A stretch of DNA of 52,857 bases from Nitriliruptoraceae bacterium. GTDB lineage: Bacteria; Actinomycetota; Nitriliruptoria; Nitriliruptorales; Nitriliruptoraceae. The stretch's first letter is position 1, and every line of letters begins with the position of its first letter. The DNA is taken from contig SKLC01000079.1 of assembly GCA_007123425.1 (NCBI GenBank), positions 1 through 52,857 of the forward strand, in the 5' to 3' direction. This document shows positions 34,056-44,699 of the stretch, in pieces. The notes under the pieces are model-generated. The model saw only the letters and a program-made list of their open reading frames with translations, was not told the DNA's origin and did not search any database. Made by a program: the position numbers and the translations under genes.

Positions 34056-34697
34056 ATGCCTCCACTCCCCGACCGGCACGACGGTGCGCGCGATCCCCTG
34101 CCGTCGGATCCCGACGGCGCGGCGTCCGGGCTGCCCGATCCTCCCGCCCCTGAGCTCGATCCCTACCTCGACGCGGCCGCACGGTGCTTCGCCCGCCACG
34201 GGATCAGCCGGACACGGGTGCCCGACATCGCCGATGAGCTCGGCGTCTCCCGCGTCACGGTGTACCGGCGCGCTGGCAACGTGGACGCGATGGCCCGGCT
34301 GCTCCTCGCCCGTGAGCTGCACCTCATCGTCGACGGGCTCCCCGAGGTCATCGCCGAGCACGAGGGGCCGCAGGTGGTGGTCGCGGTCGTGGAGTCGGTC
34401 CTCGCCCAGGCCCTCCATCACCCGGTCCTCGTCAAGGTCCTCACCGACGACGCCGAGATCATCGGCCCCCTGCTCACCCAGGCGCTGCCGACCCTGATCG
34501 AGCGTGCCGTCGCGGGCGCCGCGCCCCTGCTCGAGGCGGCGATGGCGAGCGGCGAGATCGCGCGGCGCGATGCCCACGCGCTGGCCGAGTGGCTGGTGCG
34601 CCTGACGATCACGCTCGTGCTCGCTCCCCCCCAGGGCGACCTCCGCGAGCTCCTGGAGCAGCTGCTGATCCCCGCGCTGAGCCCGGAGGCGCCATGA
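34056..34697 (+). CDS. TetR family transcriptional regulator
   Basis: 213 residues. After a ~35-residue Pro/Asp-rich leader, the TetR helix-turn-helix is clear: LDAAARCFARHGISRTRVPD, IADELGVSRVTVYRRAGNVDAM (about 38-82). The C-terminal ligand-binding half is helical with a hydrophobic LVRLTITLVLAPP segment (about 183-196). No sharp ribosome-binding site upstream of the ATG. Overlaps the next gene by 4 nt (ATGA), so it probably controls that membrane protein or its own operon. Confidence 0.85.
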   Translation: MPPLPDRHDGARDPLPSDPDGAASGLPDPPAPELDPYLDAAARCFARHGISRTRVPDIADELGVSRVTVYRRAGNVDAMARLLLARELHLIVDGLPEVIAEHEGPQVVVAVVESVLAQALHHPVLVKVLTDDAEIIGPLLTQALPTLIERAVAGAAPLLEAAMASGEIARRDAHALAEWLVRLTITLVLAPPQGDLRELLEQLLIPALSPEAP

Positions 34698-35353
34698 GCA
34701 CCCCCACCGAGCCTCCGTCCCGCTCCGACGAGACCGAGGCCACGCCGCCCCTCGCTGGCGATGGCTCCGGGGCCGGCAGGCCCCGCCCGGGCACCCCGGC
34801 GTGGGCGATCGCCGTGCTCACGGCTCTGGCCACCACGATCGCGCTCGTGGGCGGCGCCGTGCTGGTGGCGTTGCCGTTCCTCGACCGCGTGGACGCGCTG
34901 TTGACCGACCTGGAGTCGACCCTGCCCGTGGTCCACGACATCCGACCGGAGGTTGGGCGCATCGACGAGAACGTCGATCACGTCACCCCGCGCATCGGCG
35001 AGCTGCACGGGCAGCTGGACGACTTCGAAGGCGCGCTCGACGACGTCGCCGATCCGGTCGTCCGGGTCGAGGCGCACATGCTGCGGCTGCTCGATGCCGT
35101 CGAGGCCCTGGAAGCGGTGGAGGCCCTGCCCGAGATCCAGCACGACTTCGGGCGGGTCGCCGACGACCTCGACGCGATGCGCGGCGACTTCGTGCATGTG
35201 CGCGACCTGATGGAGGAGCTCGTCGTGACCCTGCAGGTGCTCGGCGACGACTTCGGCGATGTCGTCGAGCTGCTCGAGGAGACCGCCGAGAGCGTGGACA
35301 ACCTCGACCGCAAGACCGGCCCGCCACCCCCGGGTGACGTCGTTCCCTGGTGA
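34694..35353 (+). CDS. Single-pass membrane protein with long coiled-coil domain
   Basis: 219 residues. Hydrophilic N-terminus (1-33), one transmembrane helix (about 36-58, WAIAVLTALATTIALVGGAVLVALPF split by position 58), then ~150 residues of near-continuous heptad helix rich in D, E, L, V and H (DRVDALLTDLESTLPVV, RVADDLDAMRGDFVHVRDLM, ELLEETAESVDNLDRK), and a short Pro-rich tail. No enzymatic motif. Predicted to project a coiled-coil stalk from the membrane. Co-translated with the TetR regulator. Confidence 0.7.
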   Translation: MSTPTEPPSRSDETEATPPLAGDGSGAGRPRPGTPAWAIAVLTALATTIALVGGAVLVALPFLDRVDALLTDLESTLPVVHDIRPEVGRIDENVDHVTPRIGELHGQLDDFEGALDDVADPVVRVEAHMLRLLDAVEALEAVEALPEIQHDFGRVADDLDAMRGDFVHVRDLMEELVVTLQVLGDDFGDVVELLEETAESVDNLDRKTGPPPPGDVVPW

Positions 35354-35561
35354 GCTCCGTCGGGCAGCCGGTCCGTCGGCGAGGACTGCTCGTGCTCGAC
35401 GCCCGCGCGTGGCACATGGTGCCGGCGCCGGGCACTTCGGCACTGGCGCGCGGCAGGTCCGGGCGCGACCGTGTGGGATGTCATCCCGACCCGGGGGCGC
35501 AACCGTGCGTGGGCACCGCGACCTGCCCGTTCGCCCCACGCGCGGCGAGGCACAGCGGAGC

Positions 35562-38291
35562 GTGGTCGCCACCGAGGCGGATCCGGCAGCGACCTGGGCG
35601 ACCCTGCGGACCGAGGCACCGGGACGCCCGGCCGCGGATGTTCTCGCCGTCCTGCGCGTGGACGCCGACGCCGGGCTGACCAGCGCGGAGGCCGCACGTC
35701 GGCTGGAGCTCACGGGCCCCAACGAGCTCGAGGCGGCGCCACGCCGGCAGGCCTGGCGCCTCGTGCTCGGCCAGTTCGCCGACACGATGATCATGGTGCT
35801 GCTCGCCGCCGTCGCCGTGACACTGGCGATCGGTGAGCACCGCGACGCGCTCGTGATCGCCGCGATCCTGCTGCTCAACGCCGGCATCGGCGCGGTCCAG
35901 GAGCATCGTGCTGAACAGGCGATGGCGGCGCTGCGGTCGCTCACCGCCCCCCTGGCCCGGGTCGTGCGGGACGGCACGGCCCGCACGCTCGCGGCCGACG
36001 GCCTGGTACCGGGCGATGTCGTGCTCCTCGAGGCCGGCGATCTCGTGCCGGCCGACGCCCGGCTCCTCCACGCCCCCGGCCTCCGGGTCGATGAGGCGGC
36101 GCTGACCGGCGAGTCCACCCCGGTCGACAAGGACCCCGACGCCATCGGGGCCAGTGACGGAGGCGGGGTCGGCGAGCAGCCGACCATGGCCCTGAAGGGC
36201 ACCGCCGTCGTCCACGGCCGAGCGCGCGCGGTCGTGACCGCCACCGGCATGGCGAGCGCCCTCGGGGAGATCGCTGGGCTCCTTCGCGCCCACCAGTCCC
36301 CGCGAACCCCGCTGCAGCGCCGCCTGGGCGTGCTGGGTCGCCGGCTCGCGGTGGCTGCGGTCGTCGTCTGCCTCGTGGTCTTCGCGCTCGGGGTGCTCCG
36401 CGGCGAGGATCTGCTGGTGATGTTCCTCACGTCCGTGAGCCTCGCGGTGGCCGCCATCCCCGAGGCGCTGCCGGCGGTGGTCACGATCTCACTGGCGCTC
36501 GGCGCCCAGCGGATGGCTCGCCACCACGCGCTGATGCGCCGGCTTCCCGCCGTCGAGACCCTGGGCTCGGTCACGGTGATCTGCAGCGACAAGACCGGCA
36601 CCCTCACGCAGGGTCGGATGCTGGTCGAGCGGGTCTGGACACCGGCCGTGGAGGTCACCGCCACGGGTGCCGGCTACGCGCCTGCCGGCGAGCTGCTGCG
36701 CGACGACCACCCTGTCGAGGCGGACGAGATCCCGGCGCTCAGGCAGCTCGTCCGGGTCGCCGCGCTCTGCAACGACGCGCAGCTGCTCCCACCGGACGGC
36801 GAGGACGGGGACTGGGAGATCGGCGGTGATCCCACGGAGGGAGCGCTGCTGTCGCTGGCGGCCAAGGCCGGCATGGACGCGGCGCGGGACCTGTGGCCGC
36901 GGGTCGCCGAGGCGCCGTTCGGCGCCGACCGCAAGCGCATGAGCACGCTGCACCGAGCCCGCGACGGCACCGGCGTGGTGGCCTGCAAGGGTGCCACCGA
37001 GGCCGTGCTCGCAGTCGCGGTCGCCGTCGTCGGCGACGAGGGCGACCAGCCGCTCGACCCCGAGGGCCGCCGGGGGATCCTGGCAGCCGCGGAGTCCTAC
37101 GCCGCGCAGGGCTACCGCGTCCTGGCGCTGGCCGGGCGCTCGGCACGGGCCGACGACGTGGGTGACCCGGCCGTGCTCGAGCGCGACCTGACGGTCTACG
37201 GACTGGCGGCCATGGCCGACCCGCCGCGCCCCGAGTCGCTGGCGGCGGTGGCTGCCTGCCGCCGGGCCGGCATCACGCCGGTGATGATCACCGGAGACCA
37301 CCCGGCCACGGCCACCGCGATCGCCGAGCGTCTCGGGATCGCCGATGACGGCGAGGCCCTGACCGGTGCGGCGCTCGCCCGTGCGGGTCCGGACGGCTTG
37401 GCTGCCCACGTGGACCGGATCACCGTCTACGCGCGTACCACTCCCGAGCAGAAGCTCGACATCGTCCGGGCATGGCAGGCGCGCGGCGAGATCGTCGCCA
37501 TGACCGGCGACGGGGTCAACGACGCGCCCGCGCTGCGCGCCGCGGACATCGGCGTCGCGATGGGGATGGCCGGCACCGAGGTCGCCAAGGAGGCGGCCGC
37601 GATGGTGCTCACCGACGACGACTTCGCCACGATCGTGACGGCGGTGGGCGAGGGCCGGCGCATCTACGACAACGTCCAGCGCTTCGTGCGCTACACGCTG
37701 ACGTCGAACACCGGCGAGATCTGGGTGATGCTCCTCGGCCCGCTGGTGGGGCTGCCACTCCCGCTGATCGCCGTGCAGATCCTCTGGATCAACCTGATCA
37801 CCGACGGGCTTCCCGGGCTCGCGCTCGGCCTCGAGCCCGCCGAGCGCGACGTCATGCGGCGTCCTCCCCGGCCGCCCGACCAGAGCGTGTTCGCCCGCGG
37901 CATGTGGCAGCACATCCTCGCGGTCGGCCTGCTGATGGGGCTGCTCCCGCTCGGCCTGGGGGTGTGGGCGCACGCCGTCGGCCGCCCGTGGCAGACGATG
38001 GTGTTCACGTCGCTGGCCCTCCTCCAGCTCGGCCATGCGATGGCGGTGCGCTCCGAGCGCGACTCCCTGCGCAGGCTGGGGCTGACGACAAACATCCCGC
38101 TGCTGGCGACGGTCCTGACCACTGTCGCCCTGCAGCTCGGCGTCGTCTACTCCGGCTGGGGACAGGCGCTGTTCCACACGCAGCCGCTGAGCGGATTCGA
38201 GCTGGCCGTCGTGCTGGTGGCGTCCACGGGCGTGTTCGTCACGGTGGAGCTCGAGAAGGCGGTCAGACGCCGCCTGCGGCCCGTGGTCTGA
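35562..38291 (+). CDS. P2-type cation-transporting ATPase
   Basis: 909 residues from a GTG at 35562 (an in-frame GTG at 35505 is possible; neither has a strong site). All P-type landmarks are present: N-terminal cation-ATPase domain, actuator TGES, phosphorylation loop CSDKTGTLTQGRM (D343), nucleotide-binding KGATE region and hinge MTGDGVNDAPAL (about 647-658). TM4 PEALPAVVT and TM6 NLITDGLPGLALGLEP match the Ca2+-ATPase (SERCA/PMCA-like) branch rather than heavy-metal P1B pumps, so Ca2+ or Na+ export is expected. Ends with the four-helix C-terminal cation-ATPase domain. No regulator gene adjoins directly apart from the TetR pair upstream. Confidence 0.93.
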   Translation: MVATEADPAATWATLRTEAPGRPAADVLAVLRVDADAGLTSAEAARRLELTGPNELEAAPRRQAWRLVLGQFADTMIMVLLAAVAVTLAIGEHRDALVIAAILLLNAGIGAVQEHRAEQAMAALRSLTAPLARVVRDGTARTLAADGLVPGDVVLLEAGDLVPADARLLHAPGLRVDEAALTGESTPVDKDPDAIGASDGGGVGEQPTMALKGTAVVHGRARAVVTATGMASALGEIAGLLRAHQSPRTPLQRRLGVLGRRLAVAAVVVCLVVFALGVLRGEDLLVMFLTSVSLAVAAIPEALPAVVTISLALGAQRMARHHALMRRLPAVETLGSVTVICSDKTGTLTQGRMLVERVWTPAVEVTATGAGYAPAGELLRDDHPVEADEIPALRQLVRVAALCNDAQLLPPDGEDGDWEIGGDPTEGALLSLAAKAGMDAARDLWPRVAEAPFGADRKRMSTLHRARDGTGVVACKGATEAVLAVAVAVVGDEGDQPLDPEGRRGILAAAESYAAQGYRVLALAGRSARADDVGDPAVLERDLTVYGLAAMADPPRPESLAAVAACRRAGITPVMITGDHPATATAIAERLGIADDGEALTGAALARAGPDGLAAHVDRITVYARTTPEQKLDIVRAWQARGEIVAMTGDGVNDAPALRAADIGVAMGMAGTEVAKEAAAMVLTDDDFATIVTAVGEGRRIYDNVQRFVRYTLTSNTGEIWVMLLGPLVGLPLPLIAVQILWINLITDGLPGLALGLEPAERDVMRRPPRPPDQSVFARGMWQHILAVGLLMGLLPLGLGVWAHAVGRPWQTMVFTSLALLQLGHAMAVRSERDSLRRLGLTTNIPLLATVLTTVALQLGVVYSGWGQALFHTQPLSGFELAVVLVASTGVFVTVELEKAVRRRLRPVV

Positions 38292-38464
38292 GCCGGCCCC
38301 CCGTTCGTCCCACCCGTGCGGGCCCTTCGGCTCTGCCTGGCGCAGTGGCCCCGGGGATTGACTGCGCACCACGGCGACGCGGCCGATCCGACCGGCCGCC
38401 GGCAGGGGCCACGAGCCCGCCGTCGACACCGCGAGCCTGCGCCGGACACGACGAGGAGCACGAG

Positions 38465-38815
38465 ATGAGCCATTTCCACGAACGACTGCGCGAGCTCGGC
38501 CCCCCGACCCGGGAGCTGCGCAAGCGGATCCCCGACACCTACGGCGGCTTCCTGCAGATGGCACAGGGAGCGGTCGCCGACGGGGAGATCTCCGGCCGCA
38601 TCAAGGAGGCCATGGCGGTCGCCATCGCGGTCACGCACGGCTGCGAGGAGTGCATCGCCCACCACGCCAAGGCCGCGGCGCGCCTGGGCACGACCGAGCA
38701 GGAGATGGCCGAGGCACTGGGCGTCGCCCTGCTCATGGCCGGCGGCCCCGCGTCGACCATGGCACCGACCGCCTGGCGGGCCTTCCAGGAGTTCCGCGAG
38801 GACGTGGCGTCCTGA
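38465..38815 (+). CDS. Carboxymuconolactone decarboxylase-fold (AhpD-like) protein
   Basis: 116 residues, with GAGGAG about 6 nt before the ATG. The all-helical fold contains the redox C-x-x-C-x-x-H motif GCEECIAHHAKAAARLG (about 59-75), as in AhpD-type disulphide reductases that use the vicinal cysteines and His as proton relay. Likely an antioxidant or peroxidase-support protein. The following gene starts on its stop codon (TGATG), so the two are co-translated. Confidence 0.88.
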   Translation: MSHFHERLRELGPPTRELRKRIPDTYGGFLQMAQGAVADGEISGRIKEAMAVAIAVTHGCEECIAHHAKAAARLGTTEQEMAEALGVALLMAGGPASTMAPTAWRAFQEFREDVAS

Positions 38816-39528
38816 TGTCCGGCGATCCCGGCAAGGCCGGGGTCGCCACCCCTCCGGCGACCCCGGCCGATCCTGCGCTCTCACGTCGACTGCCTCGGGC
38901 GGGACGGGTCCTGGCCGTCTGCGCCCATCCGGACGACGAGACCTTCGGCCTCGGGGCGCTGATCACCGCGTTCGTCGACGCGGGCGTGCCGGTGGAGCTG
39001 CTCTGCCTCACCCTCGGCGAGGCCTCGACGCTGGGGGCCGGCCGGGATCTCGGTGCGCGCCGTGGACGGGAGCTGGGCTGCGCCGCCCGAGTGCTGGGGA
39101 TCGGCCGGGTCACCCTGGGCGACCACCCTGACGGGCACCTGGCGACGGTCCCGTTGGCGACGCTGGCCGACGAGGTGCTGGCGGCGGCCCGGGACGCGGA
39201 CACGCTGCTGGTCTTCGATCACGGTGGCGTCACCGGCCATCCCGACCATCAGCGAGCCACCGACGCGGCCCTGGCCGCGGCCGAGCGCCTCGACGCGCGG
39301 GTGCTGGCCTGGGCGCTCTCCCGCGCGGTCGCCGACCGCCTCGACGAGGAGACCGGCGTGCAGCTCGTCGGACGCGAGGACCCGAGCCTGACCCACCGGC
39401 TGACGGTGGATCGCACCCGGCAGCTGGCAGCCATGTCGTGCCACGTCAGCCAGCTGGACGACAACCCGGTGCCCCGGCATCGCATTCGCATCCAGGGCCC
39501 CGTCGAGCATCTGCGCACGCTGCGGTGA
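38815..39528 (+). CDS. PIG-L family deacetylase
   Basis: 237 residues from the ATG overlapping the upstream stop. Metal-binding motif AHPDDETFGLGALI (about 37-50) and the second histidine motif GGVTGHPDHQRATDAAL (about 141-157) define a Zn-dependent GlcNAc-PI de-N-acetylase/LmbE-like protein. In actinobacteria relatives include MshB and Mca of mycothiol metabolism. This one lacks a mycothiol-gene neighbourhood, so its N-acyl substrate is open. Coupling to an AhpD-like thiol protein makes a thiol-stress role an attractive guess. Confidence 0.88.
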   Translation: MSGDPGKAGVATPPATPADPALSRRLPRAGRVLAVCAHPDDETFGLGALITAFVDAGVPVELLCLTLGEASTLGAGRDLGARRGRELGCAARVLGIGRVTLGDHPDGHLATVPLATLADEVLAAARDADTLLVFDHGGVTGHPDHQRATDAALAAAERLDARVLAWALSRAVADRLDEETGVQLVGREDPSLTHRLTVDRTRQLAAMSCHVSQLDDNPVPRHRIRIQGPVEHLRTLR

Positions 39529-39544
39529 GCCAGGGTGGTCCGTC

Positions 39545-41656
39545 TCAGCCGGTCAGGCCGGTCAGAGACACGTCGCCGGGCAGCACCTCGATGTCGAGCG
39601 GCTCACCGTGCACGTCGAGGTCGAGCTCACCGTCGCGATCGATGCGCAGGTCCAGGTCACGCCCGGCGACCGGCAGGCCGTACACCTCCAGGCGACGGAA
39701 CGGCGGGGGCTGCAGCGGGGCCACGATCAGCCGGCCATCGGGGATGGCGGGCTGCAGACGCAGACACGCCCGCAGCAGCAGCAGCGCACCGCCGGCGGCC
39801 CAGGCCTGGGGCCGGCATGCCGACGGATAGGGCACGGGGAAGGGCACGTCGGCCCGGGCGAACCCCGCGAACAGCTCCGGCAGCCGGTAGTCGAACTCGG
39901 GTGCGGCGTCCACGAGCTGTCGAAGGAGCATGGCGGTGGGCTCCGCGTGCCCGGTGACGGCCAGGCCCCAGGCGGCGATCGCGGTGTCGTGGGGCCACAC
40001 CGAGCCGAGGTGGTAGCTCACGGGGTTGAAGCCTGCGCTGGTGTCCGCGAGCGTGCGCAGCCCCCAGCCGCTGGCCATCGCCGCCCCCGTGAGCCGGTTG
40101 GCGACGAGCGCGGTCTCGTCGTCGTCGAGGATGCCGGTTGCCAGCAGATGGCCCATGTTGCTGGCCACGCCGTCCACGGGCTGATCGTCGCGGTCGAGGG
40201 CCACGGCCGGATAGGGACCGCGCTCATCGTGGACCCAGAAGCGGGCCCGAAACCGGTCGGCCAGCTCCTTCGCCCAGGTGCGCCACTCCTCGGCCCCTGC
40301 ACGACCGAAGCGCTCCAGCAGCTGTGCCCCACGACGTGCCGCGTCGTAGGCGTAGCCCTGGACCTCGGCGAGCGCGATCGGCGGCTGGGCGAGCCGGCCG
40401 TCGGCGAACTGGATGCCGTCCTCGCTGTCCTTCCACCCCTGGTTGTCCAGGCCCCGCGCGCTCTCCTTGCGGTACTCGATGAACCCGTCGCCGTCAGGGT
40501 CGCTGTGGTCGCGCAGCCACCCCAGCGCCGCCTCGACGTGCGGGACGAGCGCGGCGACCTCGGTGTCGACAAGGCCCCAGCGCCAGGCCTCGTGGGCCAG
40601 CACGACGAACAGCGGGGTCGCGTCCACCGAGCCGTAGTAGTTCGGTGGCAGGTCGCCGAGGTGTGTGAGGCTGCCGCGGCGGATCTCGTGCAGGATCTTG
40701 CCGGGCTGCTCCTCGGTCTCGGGATCGTGGCGCCATCCCTGGCGCCGCGCGAGGGTGCGCAGCGTGCCGCCCGCCAGGTCGAGGTCGACGGGTGCAGCCA
40801 TCGTCCCGGCCCACAGGGAGTCCCGGCCGAACAGGGTGAGGTACCAGGGGCTCCCGGCCGCGCAGAAGCGGTCGGTGGGCTCCTCGGGGTCGGTCAGCGT
40901 GAGCGCGTCGAGGTCATCGAGGCTGCCCTCGACGAGGCGCTGGAACCGGTGATCGGCGCACTCGATGGTGACGCGGCGAGGTCGGCCGCCGCGCTCGGGC
41001 AGCTGCGAGCGTGGGTCCAGCGCCGCACAGCGACGATCGGGGCGCACGATGCCGTAGACGTCACGAGCCACGAGGTCGAGGCAGATTCGGGCGGTGCCCC
41101 CGGCTGGGACCGCGACGGGGACCACGAGCAGCGCCCCCTCGCGCCGCTCTGGTGGGGGGCTGGTGGTCAGCACCACCTCGTCGACCGCGTCCTCGCGCAG
41201 GAACCGGACCCCGCCCGGGGCCGCAAGCGGCGGAAGCGGGGTACGCGACCGGTGGTGGCGGACATCGAAGATGTAGGCGAAGTCGGTGCCGACCCGCAGA
41301 CCCACCTCGACGTGCAGGGGCATGCGGCCACGGTTGGCCAGGCGCACCTCCTCGTGGAGCGAGCTCTCGATCACGCGCCGACGGTCGATCAGGAGCACCG
41401 GGTCCGCGCCGGCGTGGGGCACGGGAACGTAGGACTGGAACGCGGCGCTCGCAGGTCCGGTGAGCTCGCCCCGCAACGGTCGCGGACGCACCCCGTCCAC
41501 GACGACCTCCACGTGATCGAGGACGCGGGTGTCCCGCACGTAGACGCCGTGGTCCTCGCCCCGGAGGATGTCGCCCGACGCGGCGGAGACCGCGAAGATC
41601 TCCCCGCGCACGCAGGTGACCTCGCCGAGCGGACCGGTCGCGCTGTCGCCGTTCAC
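39545..41656 (-). CDS. Glycogen-debranching (amylo-alpha-1,6-glucosidase) family protein
   Basis: 703 residues from a GTG at 41656. N-terminal beta-rich domain (1-220; EDHGVYVRDTRVLDHVEV is the family's opening block), then an (alpha/alpha)6 barrel with FGRDSLWAGTMA (about 275-286), PPNYYGSVDATPLFVVL, GLDNQGWKDSEDGI, NPVSYHLGSVWPHDTAIAAWG and PYPSACRPQAWAAGGALLLL. These blocks define the bacterial GDE-like group often annotated amylo-alpha-1,6-glucosidase. It probably hydrolyses branch-point or other alpha-glucosides in the cytoplasm. Together with the GT4 enzyme and sucrose phosphorylase it hints at glycogen/osmolyte turnover, but no glgA/glgB is nearby. Confidence 0.85.
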   Translation of the reverse strand: MNGDSATGPLGEVTCVRGEIFAVSAASGDILRGEDHGVYVRDTRVLDHVEVVVDGVRPRPLRGELTGPASAAFQSYVPVPHAGADPVLLIDRRRVIESSLHEEVRLANRGRMPLHVEVGLRVGTDFAYIFDVRHHRSRTPLPPLAAPGGVRFLREDAVDEVVLTTSPPPERREGALLVVPVAVPAGGTARICLDLVARDVYGIVRPDRRCAALDPRSQLPERGGRPRRVTIECADHRFQRLVEGSLDDLDALTLTDPEEPTDRFCAAGSPWYLTLFGRDSLWAGTMAAPVDLDLAGGTLRTLARRQGWRHDPETEEQPGKILHEIRRGSLTHLGDLPPNYYGSVDATPLFVVLAHEAWRWGLVDTEVAALVPHVEAALGWLRDHSDPDGDGFIEYRKESARGLDNQGWKDSEDGIQFADGRLAQPPIALAEVQGYAYDAARRGAQLLERFGRAGAEEWRTWAKELADRFRARFWVHDERGPYPAVALDRDDQPVDGVASNMGHLLATGILDDDETALVANRLTGAAMASGWGLRTLADTSAGFNPVSYHLGSVWPHDTAIAAWGLAVTGHAEPTAMLLRQLVDAAPEFDYRLPELFAGFARADVPFPVPYPSACRPQAWAAGGALLLLRACLRLQPAIPDGRLIVAPLQPPPFRRLEVYGLPVAGRDLDLRIDRDGELDLDVHGEPLDIEVLPGDVSLTGLTG

Positions 41657-41839
41657 GGGGCACGACGCTTCCGGCCACGCCTCGGGCCGCGATCCGGGGA
41701 CCGATGGGAGGTGCTCATCGAGGTTCGTCCTCCTGGGCGGGGGATGCCCTGCACCGCGACTCTGCCATGCGCTCGATCCGGCCGGGACGTGGAGCCCCGG
41801 CGCCGACCACCGCGCCGAGGCTTGGCGTCCATTGCTCGG

Positions 41840-43516
41840 TCATGCCTCCTTCAGGTCCCGCCGGCGGAAGGCCGCGGCGCCGACCACGACGCCTGCCAGC
41901 CCCACGGCCACCATCACCAGCGCGGCGCCCACGTTCACGTCGGCCGCCGGCACCGCCGCCAGGTGGCGGAACGGGCTGAGGTCGAGGACGGCCTCCGGCA
42001 GCTCGAGCATCCCGCCCACGAAGTCCAGCAGGTAGGCGCCGACCACCAGGGCGTAGGTGACGGGGGCGGTCAGCCGTGGGGCCAGCCCCACGACGGCGAC
42101 TCCGACCCCGAGGGCGAGCCAGGCGATCGGGATCATGTTGATGCCGGCCAGCAGTCCGTCGGTGAAGGCGACCGGGGCTCCCACCAGCGCGGTTCCCAGC
42201 CAGCCGAGCACCCCGGCCACCAGCGCCGCGAGCACGATGGCTGCTGCCGCGACGACGATGCGAGTGACCAGCCACCGGATGCGCCCAAGGGGCCGCACGA
42301 GCAGGTGCTCGATGCGCCAGGTGGCCTCCTCGTCGCGGACGGCGACCACCTGCCCGGCGGCGAACACCGCGAGCACGATCCCGACCCACGAGAAGGCGAA
42401 CCCGAGGGCTCCCTCGGGCGTGTCCATCGCCGGATACCCGAGCATGGCCGTCAGCTCGGCCATCGTCTCGAGGTCGGCGACGGCGACGCTGAAGTCACGG
42501 GCGAGCAGGCCGAAGCCGAGCGCGACGAGGCCGGCCACCAGTCCCCAGGTCCGCGCCGGCCCGGCGGTGAGCCGAATCGCGAGGTCCAGCTGGCCGGTGA
42601 CCGGACGTCGCGCGCCCGTCACGACATCGGTGCCGGCAGCCAGTCGGCCGGCGTGCAGGTCACGGTCGGCGAGCAGGTAGGTGACGGCCACCAGCACCGC
42701 CAGCAGCCCGAGGTAGGCGAGGAACACGGCGGTGCGGGCCTGGTCCAGCTCGTGGAGGAAGCCCAGCCATCCCAGCGGAGTGGCCCACCAGACCCACTCG
42801 GGGGTCGCGCTGGCGGCGGCGACGATGCGCACGGCCAGGGCGAGACCGAGGAAGATCCCGACCAGGCCGGTGGCCCGTCGGTGACTGGGGGTGAGCTGGG
42901 AGGCGAGCGCCCCGGCGGCGGCGAACGTGGCGGCCACGAGGGCTGCGGCCCCGCCCAGCGCCCAGGAGGTGGCCGCGTCCATCCCCGCCGCCGTGTGGGT
43001 CGCACCGATCGCGACGGCGAAGAGGGCGAAGACGGTAGCCATCGCCGCGAGCGCCGAGGACAGCAGCCCGCGGGCCGAGACGGCACCGGCCCGAAGGGGC
43101 TCGAGGTGCCCGGCCTCCTCGGCACGTCGCAGGAGCCGCACAGCGGCGAGCATGCCCCAGATGGCCGCGAGCACGCCGAAGATGCCCCAGCGCGAGAGCA
43201 CGCCGCCCTCGAGGGTGGTCAGGCCGACGAGCCGGCCGAGCAGTGCCTCGAAGGCGGGCACGCCCTCGAACTCGGCGAACGCGGCGAGCTCCTCGGGGGT
43301 GGCGTAGCGGTCCTCGAACGTGACCGCCACGCCCCAGCTGATGCCGGCGAGCCCGACGATCCAGGCGACGGCGCCATTGCGAAGCAACCGCAGGTTGTGG
43401 ACGTAGGTACGCCACCAGACCGCAGCCGGCGAACGGGCCTCGATGACGAGTGGCTGGTCGGCGTCGGTGACGGCCAGGGGCCGTTCGGGCTGCCGACGGT
43501 GCAGGGTGATGGCCAT
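41840..43516 (-). CDS. ABC-2 type exporter permease
   Basis: 558 residues from the ATG at 43516, with AAGGAG 8 nt upstream. About twelve transmembrane helices in two similar halves, each introduced by a cytoplasmic segment: RTYVHNLRLLRNGAVAWIVG at the N-terminus and WRIEHLLVRPLGRIRWLV in the middle (after VVAVRDEEAT). This is the fused double-ABC-2 membrane pattern of actinobacterial antibiotic-exporter permeases (tetronasin/polyketide exporter type). Lies 31 nt after its ATPase gene, forming a two-gene exporter. Substrate unknown. Confidence 0.88.
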   Translation of the reverse strand: MAITLHRRQPERPLAVTDADQPLVIEARSPAAVWWRTYVHNLRLLRNGAVAWIVGLAGISWGVAVTFEDRYATPEELAAFAEFEGVPAFEALLGRLVGLTTLEGGVLSRWGIFGVLAAIWGMLAAVRLLRRAEEAGHLEPLRAGAVSARGLLSSALAAMATVFALFAVAIGATHTAAGMDAATSWALGGAAALVAATFAAAGALASQLTPSHRRATGLVGIFLGLALAVRIVAAASATPEWVWWATPLGWLGFLHELDQARTAVFLAYLGLLAVLVAVTYLLADRDLHAGRLAAGTDVVTGARRPVTGQLDLAIRLTAGPARTWGLVAGLVALGFGLLARDFSVAVADLETMAELTAMLGYPAMDTPEGALGFAFSWVGIVLAVFAAGQVVAVRDEEATWRIEHLLVRPLGRIRWLVTRIVVAAAAIVLAALVAGVLGWLGTALVGAPVAFTDGLLAGINMIPIAWLALGVGVAVVGLAPRLTAPVTYALVVGAYLLDFVGGMLELPEAVLDLSPFRHLAAVPAADVNVGAALVMVAVGLAGVVVGAAAFRRRDLKEA

Positions 43517-43547
43517 GGCCGCTGCTCCTTGCTGCCCGGGAGGGGCG

Positions 43548-44465
<918 letters not shown>

Positions 44466-44699
44466 GAGCGTCCTCCGGAGCCGAGGGGTTCACACCCCTC
44501 ATCATCCGTCCCCGGCCGCGAACCCTCAGAGGCCTCCGGCTCCCGTGGAGGGGACCAAAGGGCACCTCGGGGCCGCACGTGGCCACGTCATCCGGCCGGG
44601 TCGCGCGATCGGACGGCCCACGAGGTCACCGCTCGCCCACCTGCGGCCGTCCGGCCACGGGACCGGACGCCCTCGTGGCCGACCGACCGCGCAGCCTCG

